In this document: piece by piece, positions 46,574 to 55,479 of the stretch | Layout: each line of letters starts with the position of its first letter | Numbering within the stretch: the stretch's first letter is position 1 | Assembly: GCF_000429125.1 (NCBI RefSeq) | Contig: NZ_AUBG01000012.1 | Coordinates: forward strand, 124,001 to 188,000 | Length of the DNA stretch: 64,000 nt | Source of the DNA: Aequorivita capsosiphonis DSM 23843 | GTDB lineage: Bacteria > Bacteroidota > Bacteroidia > Flavobacteriales > Flavobacteriaceae | Reading direction: 5' to 3' | Made by a program: the position numbers and the translations under genes | The notes under the pieces: model-generated | The model's database searches: none | What the model was told of the DNA's origin: nothing | The model's input: the letters and a program-made list of their open reading frames with translations, nothing else

Positions 46574-49107
46574 TATTTTTTCTTAGCTGTGGTTTTTTTC
46601 GTTGTTGTGGTTTTCTTCTTCGCCGTGGTTTTCTTTTTGGCAGCAGTTTTCTTCTTTGGGCTTTTCTTTGCGAGCATTGCTTGTGCTTCTTCCAAAGTGA
46701 TTTTATCGGCTTCCGTATCTTTTGGCAGTTCTACTTTGGTTTTCCCTTTAATCACATTAAAACGTCCCCAACGCGCTTTCTCGATTCGAATTTTCTCCTC
46801 TGGCCACTCGTTGATCAATTTATCAATTTCCTTCTGTTTTTTAACCTCGATGAGCTCTACAATGTCTTCATCAGAAAGATTATCAAAGTCGTACTTTTTG
46901 TTCACATTAATGAACATACTGTTCCATTTTATAAAAGGACCAAAACGACCAACTCCCTTTTGAACCGGCAGATCCTCATACATATATATAGGCGCATCCG
47001 CTTTTTTCTTCTCTTCGATAAGTTCTTTTGCGAAAGCCATATCAACATCCAGGGGATCCATTCCCTTTGGAAGCGAAATAAAGGTTTTTCCTAAACGTAC
47101 ATAAGGACCAAAACGACCGTTATTCACCTCCACCTCTTCATTATCATAAACTCCCAAACTTTTCGGCAGTTTAAAAAGATCCATTACCTCTTCAAAGGTT
47201 ACCAAATGCAATTGTTGGTCTGGACGAAGACTGGCGAATTTTTTCTCTTCATCGTCTGGCGCACCAATCTGTGCCATGGGTCCATATTTACCTAAACGCA
47301 CCAAAACAACTCTTCCAGATTCAGGGTCTTCACCAAGAATGCGCTCTCCACTTTCTCGATCGGCGTTTTCTTCCACATCTTCAACGCGTGGATGGAATTT
47401 TGCGTAGAAGTCCTTCATCATCTTTGTCCATTCCTCTTTTCCTTCGGCAATATCGTCAAAATCCTGTTCTACTTTTGCAGTGAAATTATAGTCGAGAATA
47501 TTTTCAAAATGCCCTACTAAAAAGTCATTGACAATCATTCCAATATCTGTAGGGACGAGCTTTCCTTTATCTGAGCCTACTGTTTCCTTTAAGGTTTTAT
47601 CTTTAACAGCATCTTCTTGAAGCGTTAGCTGTAGATATTTACGCTCTACACCTTCAATAGTGCCTTTTTCAACATAATTTCTGCTGATGATCGTCGAAAT
47701 AGTTGGCGCATACGTAGACGGTCGGCCAATACCCAACTCTTCCAATTGTTTTACCAGCGAAGCTTCCGTAAAACGATACGGCGCACGAGTAAACCTTTCG
47801 GTTGCCGTTATATAATTATTTTCAAGTGCATCGCCTTTTTTCATATTAGGCAACATTCCCTCTTGCTCTTCTTCCTCAAAATCGGTTCCTTCCAAATAAA
47901 CTTTTAGGAAACCGTCAAACTTTATCATTTCACCATTTGCACTGAAATGTTCTGAAACTTTCTCCTTCGAAAGCACATCAATTTTTACATTTGTACGCTC
48001 TAATTGCGCATCGCTCATTTGTGAAGCTAGGGTTCGTTTCCAAATTAAATCGTATAAACGGGCCTGATCGTGATCGCCTGTTATGGTGTGCTGGCTCATA
48101 TCTGTAGGGCGAATGGCTTCGTGAGCTTCTTGCGCACCTTTAGATTTCCCTTTATAATCGCGGGGTTTACTATATTCTTTTCCGTAGGAAGTAGTAATTT
48201 CCTTCTGCGCCGCACTTTTAGCGTCATTGGAAAGATTCACGCTATCGGTACGCATATAGGTTATAAGTCCAGCTTCATAAAGACGCTGTGCTATTGTCAT
48301 TGTTTTTCCAACTGAAAAATATAATTTTCGAGCGGCTTCTTGTTGTAATGTTGAAGTGGTAAAAGGCGCAGCAGGCTTTTTGCTTGCAGGCTTTTTCGTT
48401 AAATCTGAAATTTTATAATCAGCACCCAAATTCTTCCGAAGAAATTCACGTGCTTCTTCTTCTGTATCAAAATTCTTAGGAAGTTTCGCTTTAAACTTAC
48501 TCCCTTCCAATGTGGTAAATTCTGCATCAATTCTGTAAGAACCTACAGGGTTAAAAACTTCAATTTCCCGTTCGCGCTCAACAATTAATCGCACTGCAAC
48601 AGATTGCACACGTCCGGCGGAAAGTCCACCTTTCACTTTTTTCCAAAGTACCGGGGAAAGTTCATAACCAACCAAACGATCCAAAACGCGACGCGCTTGT
48701 TGTGCGTTTACCAAATTGTAATCAATTTGACGTGGATTTTCGATAGCTTTTAAAATGGCAGATTTCGTAATCTCGTGAAAAACAATACGCTTGGTTTTGC
48801 TTTTATCCAATTTTAATTCTTCAGCCAAATGCCACGCAATAGCCTCACCCTCGCGATCCTCATCACTCGCTAACCAAACCATTTCAGCTTTTTTAGAAAG
48901 TGCTTTCAACTCGGCAACCAACTTCTTCTTGTCGCTGCTAACTATATATTTAGGTGTGAAATCTCCAGCTACATCTACACCCAACTCCTTGGACGGAAGA
49001 TCTGCAATGTGCCCAAAACTGGAGGACACCTTAAAATCTTTTCCAAGAAATTTTTCAATGGTTTTCGCTTTTGCGGGGGACTCAACTATCACTAAATTCT
49101 TTGCCAT
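46573..49107 (-). CDS. topA: DNA topoisomerase I
   Basis: This is an 844-residue type IA topoisomerase that relaxes negative supercoils. The Toprim domain starts KNLVIVESPAKAKTIEKFLG and has SDEDREGEAIAWHLA. The active-site tyrosine is in GLITYMRTDSVNLS near residue 285. Instead of zinc ribbons, the C-terminus has Toprim-linked repeats (VRLGKYGPMAQIG, GRFGPYVRLGK, GRFGPFIKWN) and ends in a long Lys/Thr-rich tail with KKTAAKKKTT repeats. The next gene overlaps by one base. Confidence 0.96.
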   Translation of the reverse strand: MAKNLVIVESPAKAKTIEKFLGKDFKVSSSFGHIADLPSKELGVDVAGDFTPKYIVSSDKKKLVAELKALSKKAEMVWLASDEDREGEAIAWHLAEELKLDKSKTKRIVFHEITKSAILKAIENPRQIDYNLVNAQQARRVLDRLVGYELSPVLWKKVKGGLSAGRVQSVAVRLIVEREREIEVFNPVGSYRIDAEFTTLEGSKFKAKLPKNFDTEEEAREFLRKNLGADYKISDLTKKPASKKPAAPFTTSTLQQEAARKLYFSVGKTMTIAQRLYEAGLITYMRTDSVNLSNDAKSAAQKEITTSYGKEYSKPRDYKGKSKGAQEAHEAIRPTDMSQHTITGDHDQARLYDLIWKRTLASQMSDAQLERTNVKIDVLSKEKVSEHFSANGEMIKFDGFLKVYLEGTDFEEEEQEGMLPNMKKGDALENNYITATERFTRAPYRFTEASLVKQLEELGIGRPSTYAPTISTIISRNYVEKGTIEGVERKYLQLTLQEDAVKDKTLKETVGSDKGKLVPTDIGMIVNDFLVGHFENILDYNFTAKVEQDFDDIAEGKEEWTKMMKDFYAKFHPRVEDVEENADRESGERILGEDPESGRVVLVRLGKYGPMAQIGAPDDEEKKFASLRPDQQLHLVTFEEVMDLFKLPKSLGVYDNEEVEVNNGRFGPYVRLGKTFISLPKGMDPLDVDMAFAKELIEEKKKADAPIYMYEDLPVQKGVGRFGPFIKWNSMFINVNKKYDFDNLSDEDIVELIEVKKQKEIDKLINEWPEEKIRIEKARWGRFNVIKGKTKVELPKDTEADKITLEEAQAMLAKKSPKKKTAAKKKTTAKKKTTTTKKTTAKKK

Positions 49108-49127
49108 ATCCTATCTTATTAAGATTG

Positions 49128-49135
49128 CAAAAGTA
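49128..49135 (-). promoter_or_regulatory. Possible topA -7 box
   Basis: TACTTTTG on the minus strand fits TAnnTTTG and lies 20 bases before the topA start. No TTG is found at the right distance upstream, so support is partial. Confidence 0.4.
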
Positions 49136-49379
49136 TGTGAAATTTTTAATACGAAAGATTAAGCTTGTGAAATTTGAATTTGCTTTTGCGGTTTTTCACC
49201 GCGAATACACTAATAAATATAGGAAACAGCTTCATATTTTACACGATTTTTAAAACCCCTCCCACCCGAACCTATCAGTCATGAGACAGATACGAAACCT
49301 ATTTAAGTAAAAAAAATCATTCGAGCATTCGTGGCAAACTTTCACCCACAATTAAATTATCCAAAAACAAATCTGCCAC

Positions 49380-49411
49380 TTTGTCACCGTTAGCAATTAA
49401 TTGTATCTTTG
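49380..49411 (+). promoter_or_regulatory. miaB promoter
   Basis: TTG (49381-49383), a 20-base spacer and TATCTTTG (49404-49411) match the Bacteroidota consensus with the same spacing as the gldK promoter. The miaB start is 48 bases downstream. The rest of the 352-base gap between topA and miaB shows nothing else. Confidence 0.78.
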
Positions 49412-49459
49412 CCAGTTCCATGGCTGAAGTTTCAGATTTACATTGAAGATTGATTTTTT

Positions 49460-50896
49460 ATGAAAAAGGTACTAGACGAAAATACACAAGGAAACACGCT
49501 AACTTTAGAAGCGCGTGAAAGCAATTCCAAAAAATTATATTTAGAAAGTTACGGCTGTGCTATGAATTTTAGCGACAGTGAAATTGTGGCTTCCATTCTT
49601 GCCGACGATGGTTACAATACCACCAATATCATGGAAGAAGCAGATTTGGTTTTAGTGAACACCTGCTCCATTCGTGACAAAGCCGAACAAACCATTCGCA
49701 AGCGTCTGGAAAAATTTAACGCTGTAAAACGAATCAATCCTAAAATGAAAGTGGGTGTTTTGGGCTGTATGGCGGAACGTTTAAAGGAAAAATTTCTAGA
49801 AGAAGAAAAAATTGTTGATTTGGTGGTGGGTCCAGATGCCTATAAAGACATTCCAAATCTTTTAAAAGAAGTGGAAGAAGGCCGCGATGCCGTAAACGTC
49901 ATTCTATCTAAGGAAGAAACCTATGGCGATATTTCGCCAGTGCGATTGGGAGGTAACGGAATCACAGCTTATGTAAGCATCACTCGTGGTTGTGATAATA
50001 TGTGTACCTTTTGCGTAGTTCCTTTTACGCGTGGCCGTGAACGCAGTCGCGATCCACATAGTATTTTAAACGAAGTGAACGATTTAGGCGAAAAAGGCTA
50101 TAAAGAAATCACGTTGCTGGGTCAAAACGTGGACAGCTATTTATGGTATGGTGGCGGCTTGAAAAAAGATTTTAAAAATGCTTCGGCAATGCAACAGGCA
50201 ACGGCAACCGATTTTTCACAGTTGCTCGCTATGGTGGCAGAAGCTCAACCGCAAATGCGCATTCGTTTTTCAACTAGCAACCCACAAGATATGGGGGAAG
50301 ATGTTTTGCATGTTGTAGCCAAATACGAAAATGTTTGCAACCATATTCACCTTCCCGTTCAAAGCGGAAGCACGCGAATTTTAAAGGAAATGAATCGTCA
50401 GCATACTCGTGAGGAGTATATGAAGTTGATTGACAGGATTTGGGATATCATTCCTGATTGTTCCATTTCGCAGGATATGATAATCGGTTTTCCTACAGAA
50501 ACAGAAGAAGATCATCAAGAAACCTTGAGCCTGATGGAATACGTAAAATACAGTTTTGGCTATATGTACAAATATTCCGAAAGACCAGGAACTTCGGCTG
50601 CCAGAAAGCTGGAGGACGATGTTCCCGAAGAAACAAAAAGCAGAAGATTGACCGAGATTGTAAACCAACAACAAAAACATAGCGCCATTCGTACAGCCTC
50701 CTTTTTAGGAAAAACCGTAAAAGTTTTAATTGAAAAAGAATCGAAAAAAGATAAAGATGAATGGAGCGGGAGAACAGAACACAACAATGTTGTGGTTTTC
50801 CCGAAGGAAGACTATAAAGCAGGAGATTTTGTACTAGTGAAGATAAACGATTGTACTACTGCTACCTTGATTGGTGAAGCGGTGGGATATTCATAA
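49460..50896 (+). CDS. miaB: tRNA methylthiotransferase MiaB
   Basis: This is a 478-residue radical-SAM enzyme that adds the 2-methylthio group to i6A37 in tRNA. The N-terminal UPF0004 domain has YGCAMNFSDSE and NTCSIRDKAE. The radical-SAM cluster motif is CDNMCTFC (CxxxCxxC) near residue 178, and a C-terminal TRAM domain ends the protein (VKVLIEKESKKDKDEWSGRT). A 40-residue insertion after QNVDSYLWYGGG is typical of Bacteroidota MiaB. Confidence 0.96.
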   Translation: MKKVLDENTQGNTLTLEARESNSKKLYLESYGCAMNFSDSEIVASILADDGYNTTNIMEEADLVLVNTCSIRDKAEQTIRKRLEKFNAVKRINPKMKVGVLGCMAERLKEKFLEEEKIVDLVVGPDAYKDIPNLLKEVEEGRDAVNVILSKEETYGDISPVRLGGNGITAYVSITRGCDNMCTFCVVPFTRGRERSRDPHSILNEVNDLGEKGYKEITLLGQNVDSYLWYGGGLKKDFKNASAMQQATATDFSQLLAMVAEAQPQMRIRFSTSNPQDMGEDVLHVVAKYENVCNHIHLPVQSGSTRILKEMNRQHTREEYMKLIDRIWDIIPDCSISQDMIIGFPTETEEDHQETLSLMEYVKYSFGYMYKYSERPGTSAARKLEDDVPEETKSRRLTEIVNQQQKHSAIRTASFLGKTVKVLIEKESKKDKDEWSGRTEHNNVVVFPKEDYKAGDFVLVKINDCTTATLIGEAVGYS

Positions 50897-50907
50897 AACA
50901 ATTTAAT

Positions 50908-51765
50908 ATGAAAAAAATATTTCTTTTCCTTTTCACCTTAGTATTAATTAGTTGTTCGTCTGATGATTCGCCCAGTGAAGAGCAATCTGGCGATGAAGAT
51001 TTACATATTTCCAAATTAACGGAAATAAGCAATGACCGTGTATCTATAAGATATTATAATGAAGATGGGACTATTATAAAGGAACTAGGTATGAATGTTG
51101 GAGACAACGAGGATGACAGGTTCTACACGCGGTATGAGTACGACAATCAACAAAATTTAAAGAGTCTTAAATTTTATTCCGCAAATGATGAATTTATTAG
51201 AGACTACCGTACTTATGAATATGATAGTAGCAACAGGCTAATAAAGCTAATAGATTTTGGAGATGGAGCTCACGATCCTTATATTACGAGCTTCGTTTAT
51301 AGTAACAATAGAGTAGATTTTGAAGAAACGATAACTGAAAAAGTTGGTTCAATTTTATTTGACATAAACGGTAGAATTACTGAAACAAGACATCAGTCAA
51401 GTCCATCTGGTTTAACGATACATTTCATAAGCTACAATTCAGACAATCAAGTAACTGAAATAAGCCAGCCAAGCGGAACATCATACACTTTTGAAACTAA
51501 CACTACCACAAACCCTTTGTTTCAGTTTTTCATTAGTAAGCCTATGCAGTATATGCTTACCGAACATTATTTATATGATATCGATTTCACATTTGACACA
51601 TCATACTCCGTAAATAATGTCACTAAATTTATTGAAAGTCAAAATAATTTTCCAGTGGGCACGGAGGAAACTACTTTTCAATTTAACAACAATAATTATC
51701 CTATTAGCTCAACTACAATTAGAGTTAATGGTTCAATCATAGAAAGGACATTTGAATATTATTAA
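50908..51765 (+). CDS. Lipoprotein with YD-like short repeats
   Basis: This is a 285-residue lipoprotein: signal KKIFLFLFTLVLISC, then an acidic linker. The body repeats short strands such as YEYDNQQNLKSLKFYS, YEYDSSNRLIKLI and YNSDNQVTEIS, which resemble RHS/YD-type repeats common in Bacteroidota surface lipoproteins. It starts 11 bases after miaB. The function is unknown. Confidence 0.75.
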   Translation: MKKIFLFLFTLVLISCSSDDSPSEEQSGDEDLHISKLTEISNDRVSIRYYNEDGTIIKELGMNVGDNEDDRFYTRYEYDNQQNLKSLKFYSANDEFIRDYRTYEYDSSNRLIKLIDFGDGAHDPYITSFVYSNNRVDFEETITEKVGSILFDINGRITETRHQSSPSGLTIHFISYNSDNQVTEISQPSGTSYTFETNTTTNPLFQFFISKPMQYMLTEHYLYDIDFTFDTSYSVNNVTKFIESQNNFPVGTEETTFQFNNNNYPISSTTIRVNGSIIERTFEYY

Positions 51766-51800
51766 TCACACAAATTCCCCCTTTGGGGGTTAGGTGGCTT

Positions 51801-53102
51801 ATGGAAAACATACAAGCAACAAAACAACGTTTCGGAATTATAGGTAACGACCCAAAACTAAACCGGGCCGTGGAAAAAGCAATACAGGTAGCTCCTACTG
51901 ATATTTCGGTACTGGTTACAGGTGAAAGCGGCGTGGGAAAGGAAAGTATCCCAAAAATTATCCATTCGCTTTCACACAGAAAACATGCAAAATATATAGC
52001 TGTAAACTGTGGGGCAATTCCTGAAGGAACTATCGACAGTGAATTATTCGGTCACGAAAAAGGTTCGTTTACAGGGGCCACAGCAGCCCGAAACGGGTAT
52101 TTTGAAGTGGCTGATGGCGGAACCATCTTCCTTGATGAAGTTGGAGAACTACCACTGCCAACGCAAGTACGCTTACTTCGCGTCCTGGAAAATGGAGAAT
52201 TCTTAAAAGTAGGATCCTCCCAAACCCAAAAAACCGATGTACGCATTGTGGCTGCCACCAATGTGAAAATGGTGGATGCTATTGAAAAAGGAAAATTCCG
52301 CGAAGATCTTTATTACAGGTTGAGTACAGTGGAAATAAATCTTCCTCCGCTGCGCGAAAGAAAGGAAGACATACACCTACTTTTCAGGAAATTTGCGGCA
52401 GATTTCGCGCAGAAATACAAAATGCCAACCATCCGTTTAGATGACCGCGCCATAGATTTATTACTTAAATATCGATGGAGCGGAAACATCCGTCAGTTGC
52501 GCAATGTAGCAGAGCAGATTTCGGTTTTGGAGCAGACTCGTGAAATTACGTATGAAACTTTAAAACATTATCTGCCAGACATGGGCAGTAACCTTCCGGC
52601 AATTGTAAATCAAAAGAAAGCCGAAAGCGATTTCAGTAGTGAACGCGAAATTCTTTATAAAGTGCTTTTCGACATGAAACGGGATGTAAACGATCTTAAA
52701 AAACTAACTTTGGAATTAATGAAGACGGGCAATGCAGCCAAGGTGAAAGAAGAGCAATCCTCACTGATAGATAAAATATATTCTGAAGAAACTGAAGCGG
52801 AAGAAGAACTGGCTTCCATAATTGAAGAAGAGAACAACGGTGACGATAACGACGTAGAAGTTTTTAGCATTCCCGAACACTCTTCGGAATCCTACGGCTC
52901 CGTTCAGGAACCCAAAAGAAAAGACAAATATGAATATGCAGAGGATATTGAGGAAGAAGAAAATCTTTCGCTTCAGCAAAAAGAATTGGAGCTAATCAAA
53001 AAATCCTTGGAGAAATACAGCGGAAAGCGTAAGGATGCTGCCGATGAATTAGGCATTTCTGAACGAACGCTTTATAGAAAGATTAAACAGTATGACCTTT
53101 AG
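51801..53102 (+). CDS. Sigma-54-dependent transcription activator without receiver domain
   Basis: ATG at 51801 gives 433 residues (a TTG six codons upstream is less likely). The AAA+ domain starts almost at once, with Walker A GESGVGKES, the sigma-54 contact loop EKGSFTGA, Walker B GTIFLDEVGEL and the R-finger region. No N-terminal sensor domain is present. A highly acidic linker (EETEAEEELASIIEEENNGD) joins it to a Fis-type helix-turn-helix (AADELGISERTLYRKIKQY). It is upstream of lptE; the target promoters are unknown. Confidence 0.92.
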   Translation: MENIQATKQRFGIIGNDPKLNRAVEKAIQVAPTDISVLVTGESGVGKESIPKIIHSLSHRKHAKYIAVNCGAIPEGTIDSELFGHEKGSFTGATAARNGYFEVADGGTIFLDEVGELPLPTQVRLLRVLENGEFLKVGSSQTQKTDVRIVAATNVKMVDAIEKGKFREDLYYRLSTVEINLPPLRERKEDIHLLFRKFAADFAQKYKMPTIRLDDRAIDLLLKYRWSGNIRQLRNVAEQISVLEQTREITYETLKHYLPDMGSNLPAIVNQKKAESDFSSEREILYKVLFDMKRDVNDLKKLTLELMKTGNAAKVKEEQSSLIDKIYSEETEAEEELASIIEEENNGDDNDVEVFSIPEHSSESYGSVQEPKRKDKYEYAEDIEEEENLSLQQKELELIKKSLEKYSGKRKDAADELGISERTLYRKIKQYDL

Positions 53103-53177
53103 TAGTCGGTAGTCAGTAGTCAGTAGTCAGTAGTCAAAAGTCAATAGTCAATAGTCAATAGTCAATAGTCAATAGTC
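53101..53177. repeat. 7-bp tandem repeat (11 copies) upstream of lptE
   Basis: Eleven back-to-back 7-base units (agtagtc, ggtagtc, agtagtc x3, aaaagtc, aatagtc x5) start at the stop codon of the sigma-54 activator gene and end in a run of nine A residues, 22 bases before the lptE start. Copy number in such arrays can vary by slippage. Confidence 0.92.
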
Positions 53178-53199
53178 AAAAAAAAACATATAGTTTTAG

Positions 53200-53712
53200 A
53201 TGTCAAAAATAGTTTCAATTTTATTTTTTATAAGCCTCGCATTTTCTTTTCAGAGTTGCGGGCCCTATTCATTTACGGGAGCGGATATAAATTACAGCAC
53301 CACCAAAACGGTGCAGGTAAAATATTTTCAAAATAATGCACCCATTGTAGAACCAGGAATCGGACGCGATCTCACACAGAAATTACAGGATTTACTCCTT
53401 AATCAAACAAGTTTAGACCTTGTTAACAGCGGAGGCGATTTGGTGTATGAAGGTGAAATAACACAATTTTATATTTCACCAATCACGGCAACTTCTAACA
53501 GTACCGCGGCGCAAAACAGGCTCACCATATCGGTAGCAGTTCGATTTTTTAACACCAAAGACCCACTGAAGGATTTTGAGCAACCCTTTAGCTTTTACTA
53601 TGACTACGACGGACAAACCCAGCTAACCGGATCAAAACTGGACGCTGCAGTGGATATTGTGTTTGAGCGAATAACACAGGATATTTTTAACAAATCGCTT
53701 GCGAATTGGTAG
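53200..53712 (+). CDS. lptE: LPS assembly lipoprotein LptE
   Basis: This is a 170-residue lipoprotein: signal SKIVSILFFISLAFSFQSC, then the LptE pattern CGPYSFTGADI, VKYFQNNAPIVEPGI and GDLVYEGEITQFYI, with QNRLTISVAVRF. LptE plugs the LptD channel that places lipopolysaccharide in the outer membrane. Gene order activator-lptE-TPR-secG is recognised from other Flavobacteriaceae. Confidence 0.88.
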   Translation: MSKIVSILFFISLAFSFQSCGPYSFTGADINYSTTKTVQVKYFQNNAPIVEPGIGRDLTQKLQDLLLNQTSLDLVNSGGDLVYEGEITQFYISPITATSNSTAAQNRLTISVAVRFFNTKDPLKDFEQPFSFYYDYDGQTQLTGSKLDAAVDIVFERITQDIFNKSLANW

Positions 53713-53823
53713 CATTTTTTAATTAACCTAGCTTAAAGAGAAAAAGATCCCAGCCCAAAGAGAGCGAATTGCAGACTCCCCTTTAGGGGCTGGGGTAAAT
53801 TACAAAACATTGAAAATCAAACA

Positions 53824-54822
53824 TTGAACATTGAAAACTACACATATCTTTTAGCAAATCCACAGAAAATAACTTCTGGGGACTTATCGACGTTGGAATC
53901 TATCATTCAAAAATATCCTTATTTCCAGAGCGCGAGGGCATTGCAACTAAAAGGCTTGAAGAATGAGAATAGTTTTTTATATAATGACGCCTTAAAGCTA
54001 GCCGCCGCGCATACAACAGACCGGGATATTCTTTTTGAATACATCACTTCAGACCGATTTATACAAAACGAAATTTCGCAAAATATACTCCAGCACGATT
54101 CATCTGTGAATGAAATAAATGTAGTTTCCGAAGATATTTCTGAACAAGTTAGTGCAGCAAATGATCAAGCCGAAATGAAAAAGGCCGAGGATATCTTGAA
54201 TCCAGGGCTTTTCCAAAGAAAAATTCAATCTATTACTGATCTAGTTGAAAAGAAAGAGGAGGAACCAGCGGAACTTCTACAAGTAGATAAACCTTTGGAG
54301 TTCACAAAAAGCGACACCCATTCATTTTCTGAATGGTTAAAGTTGACAAAAGCCAAACCCATTGCGCGTATAGAAGACACAGCAGCATTGGATTTCGAAA
54401 ATACAGAAGAAGCAAATTTATCCCAAGAGAACTCGAAGCAGGACCTGTCCTCCGAAACGTTAGCGGAGAAGGACTTGTCCACCGAAGCTTCAGCGAAGGA
54501 GGAAGCTTCAGCGAAGGAGGAAAAAGAGCGGAAATCGAAACTTATTGACAGGTTTATCCAAGAGCGACCTAAAATAATTCCTACAGAATCACCCGTGAAG
54601 ACTGTTAAAAAGGATGATTCCACAAATATAGCCGCAGCTTTCGCACAAAGCTCAGAGTCGCTGATGACGGAGACTTTGGCTAAAGTTTATTTACAACAAA
54701 AGAACTATAAGAAGGCAATTCAAGCATATAAAATATTAATTTTGAAAAATCCCGAAAAAAGTGGTTTCTTTGCAGACCAAATTCGAGCAATAGAAAAATT
54801 GATTAATTCAGAACAATCATGA
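53824..54822 (+). CDS. TPR-like protein upstream of secG
   Basis: This is a 332-residue protein; TTG at 53824 is the only start before the conserved MNIENYTYLLANPQKI region. The C-terminal 60 residues hold a TPR-like helix pair (AKVYLQQKNYKKAIQAYKIL). The middle is low-complexity; residues about 205-240 carry the near-repeat KEEASAKEE and are encoded by REP-like inverted repeats (54447-54521). The stop overlaps the secG start by 4 bases (ATGA). Function unknown. Confidence 0.82.
   Translation: MNIENYTYLLANPQKITSGDLSTLESIIQKYPYFQSARALQLKGLKNENSFLYNDALKLAAAHTTDRDILFEYITSDRFIQNEISQNILQHDSSVNEINVVSEDISEQVSAANDQAEMKKAEDILNPGLFQRKIQSITDLVEKKEEEPAELLQVDKPLEFTKSDTHSFSEWLKLTKAKPIARIEDTAALDFENTEEANLSQENSKQDLSSETLAEKDLSTEASAKEEASAKEEKERKSKLIDRFIQERPKIIPTESPVKTVKKDDSTNIAAAFAQSSESLMTETLAKVYLQQKNYKKAIQAYKILILKNPEKSGFFADQIRAIEKLINSEQS
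54447..54521. repeat. REP-like inverted/direct repeats inside the TPR gene
   Basis: The unit at 54447-54474 is an imperfect palindrome (gtcctccg ... cggagaaggac). It is followed by two direct copies of agcttcagcgaaggagga (54486-54503 and 54504-54521). The insert keeps the frame and encodes Ser/Glu/Ala/Lys-rich filler. Confidence 0.7.
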
Positions 54823-55166
54823 GTACGTTTACAATATTTTTAGTTTTAATAATGATAGTGGCCTTTTTGTTGGTCGTAGTGATAATGGTTCAAAACCCAA
54901 AAGGCGGTGGACTTTCTTCGTCGTTTGGCGGTGGTGGTGGTGCACAGATTGGTGGCGTGCAGAAAACGAGTGACTTTTTAGATAAAAGTACTTGGACCCT
55001 TGCAACCATTATGTTAGTGTTGATTATGTTTTCCAATGTTTTTGTTATGGGAAATAGCACGATGCGTTCTAAAACATTTGACGAAAATGCAATTCAGAAT
55101 ACCATTCCTGCGGTTCCTACAACTACAGATACTCCAGCACAACCAACAACGGATAATCAAGAATAA
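54819..55166 (+). CDS. secG: Protein translocase subunit SecG
   Basis: This is a 115-residue inner-membrane protein with two helices (TIFLVLIMIVAFLLVVVIMV and TLATIMLVLIMFSNVFVMG) around the conserved QNPKGGGLSSSFGGGGG motif, and a Thr/Pro-rich tail. SecG helps SecYE move proteins. Start overlaps the TPR gene stop by 4 bases, so the two are translationally coupled. Confidence 0.93.
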   Translation: MSTFTIFLVLIMIVAFLLVVVIMVQNPKGGGLSSSFGGGGGAQIGGVQKTSDFLDKSTWTLATIMLVLIMFSNVFVMGNSTMRSKTFDENAIQNTIPAVPTTTDTPAQPTTDNQE

Positions 55167-55187
55167 CATTCTTTTATAAAATATTTG

Positions 55188-55226
55188 AAGCACCATTCCT
55201 CTTATTGAAGAATGGTGCTTTTTTCA
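55188..55226 (+). terminator. Terminator after secG
   Basis: An 11-base perfect stem (aagcaccattc / gaatggtgctt) with an 11-base loop is followed by TTTTTTC, 22 bases after the secG stop. Confidence 0.9.
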
Positions 55227-55279
55227 TGTACAATATCCTGAAGATGATTTTATTTTATGATTTACTCATATTATAATAT

Positions 55280-55441
55280 TTAAAGAAAATTGCTGTCTGC
55301 CACCTTGCTTTTGTCCAGCCCGCTTAGGGTGGTATTGATCTGCGTGGCAAAAGTAGTGTTGACGGTTTGGGCCGTTAGGTAGAAAAACGAGCCAAGACAT
55401 AGTAACAGTAAAGCTACCGTCTTTTTTAATTGTAGGTCCAT
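55280..55441 (-). pseudogene. Truncated N-terminus of an exported protein (53 codons)
   Basis: ATG at 55441 opens a signal peptide (LKKTVALLLLCLGSFFYLTA, cleavage at TAQ) followed by TVNTTFATQINTTLSGLDKS. This start resembles large secreted Flavobacteriaceae proteins that continue with DKSKVPHxxLxD, but here the frame ends after 53 residues. It is probably a remnant rather than a complete gene. Confidence 0.5.
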
Positions 55442-55479
55442 AGATAAAGATTTAGGGTTAATATAATTTAATTATTGTT

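Noticed and set aside
46555-47094. Plus-strand frames rich in F, L and C opposite topA
   Set aside because: They are the antisense of the Lys/Thr-rich topA tail; topA is certain.
51765-51800. Short pyrimidine/G-run sequence before the sigma-54 activator as a terminator
   Set aside because: The ccccc-tttggggg stem is only five to seven pairs and lacks a T-run; a related sequence at 53776-53800 suggests a repeat, but too short to call.
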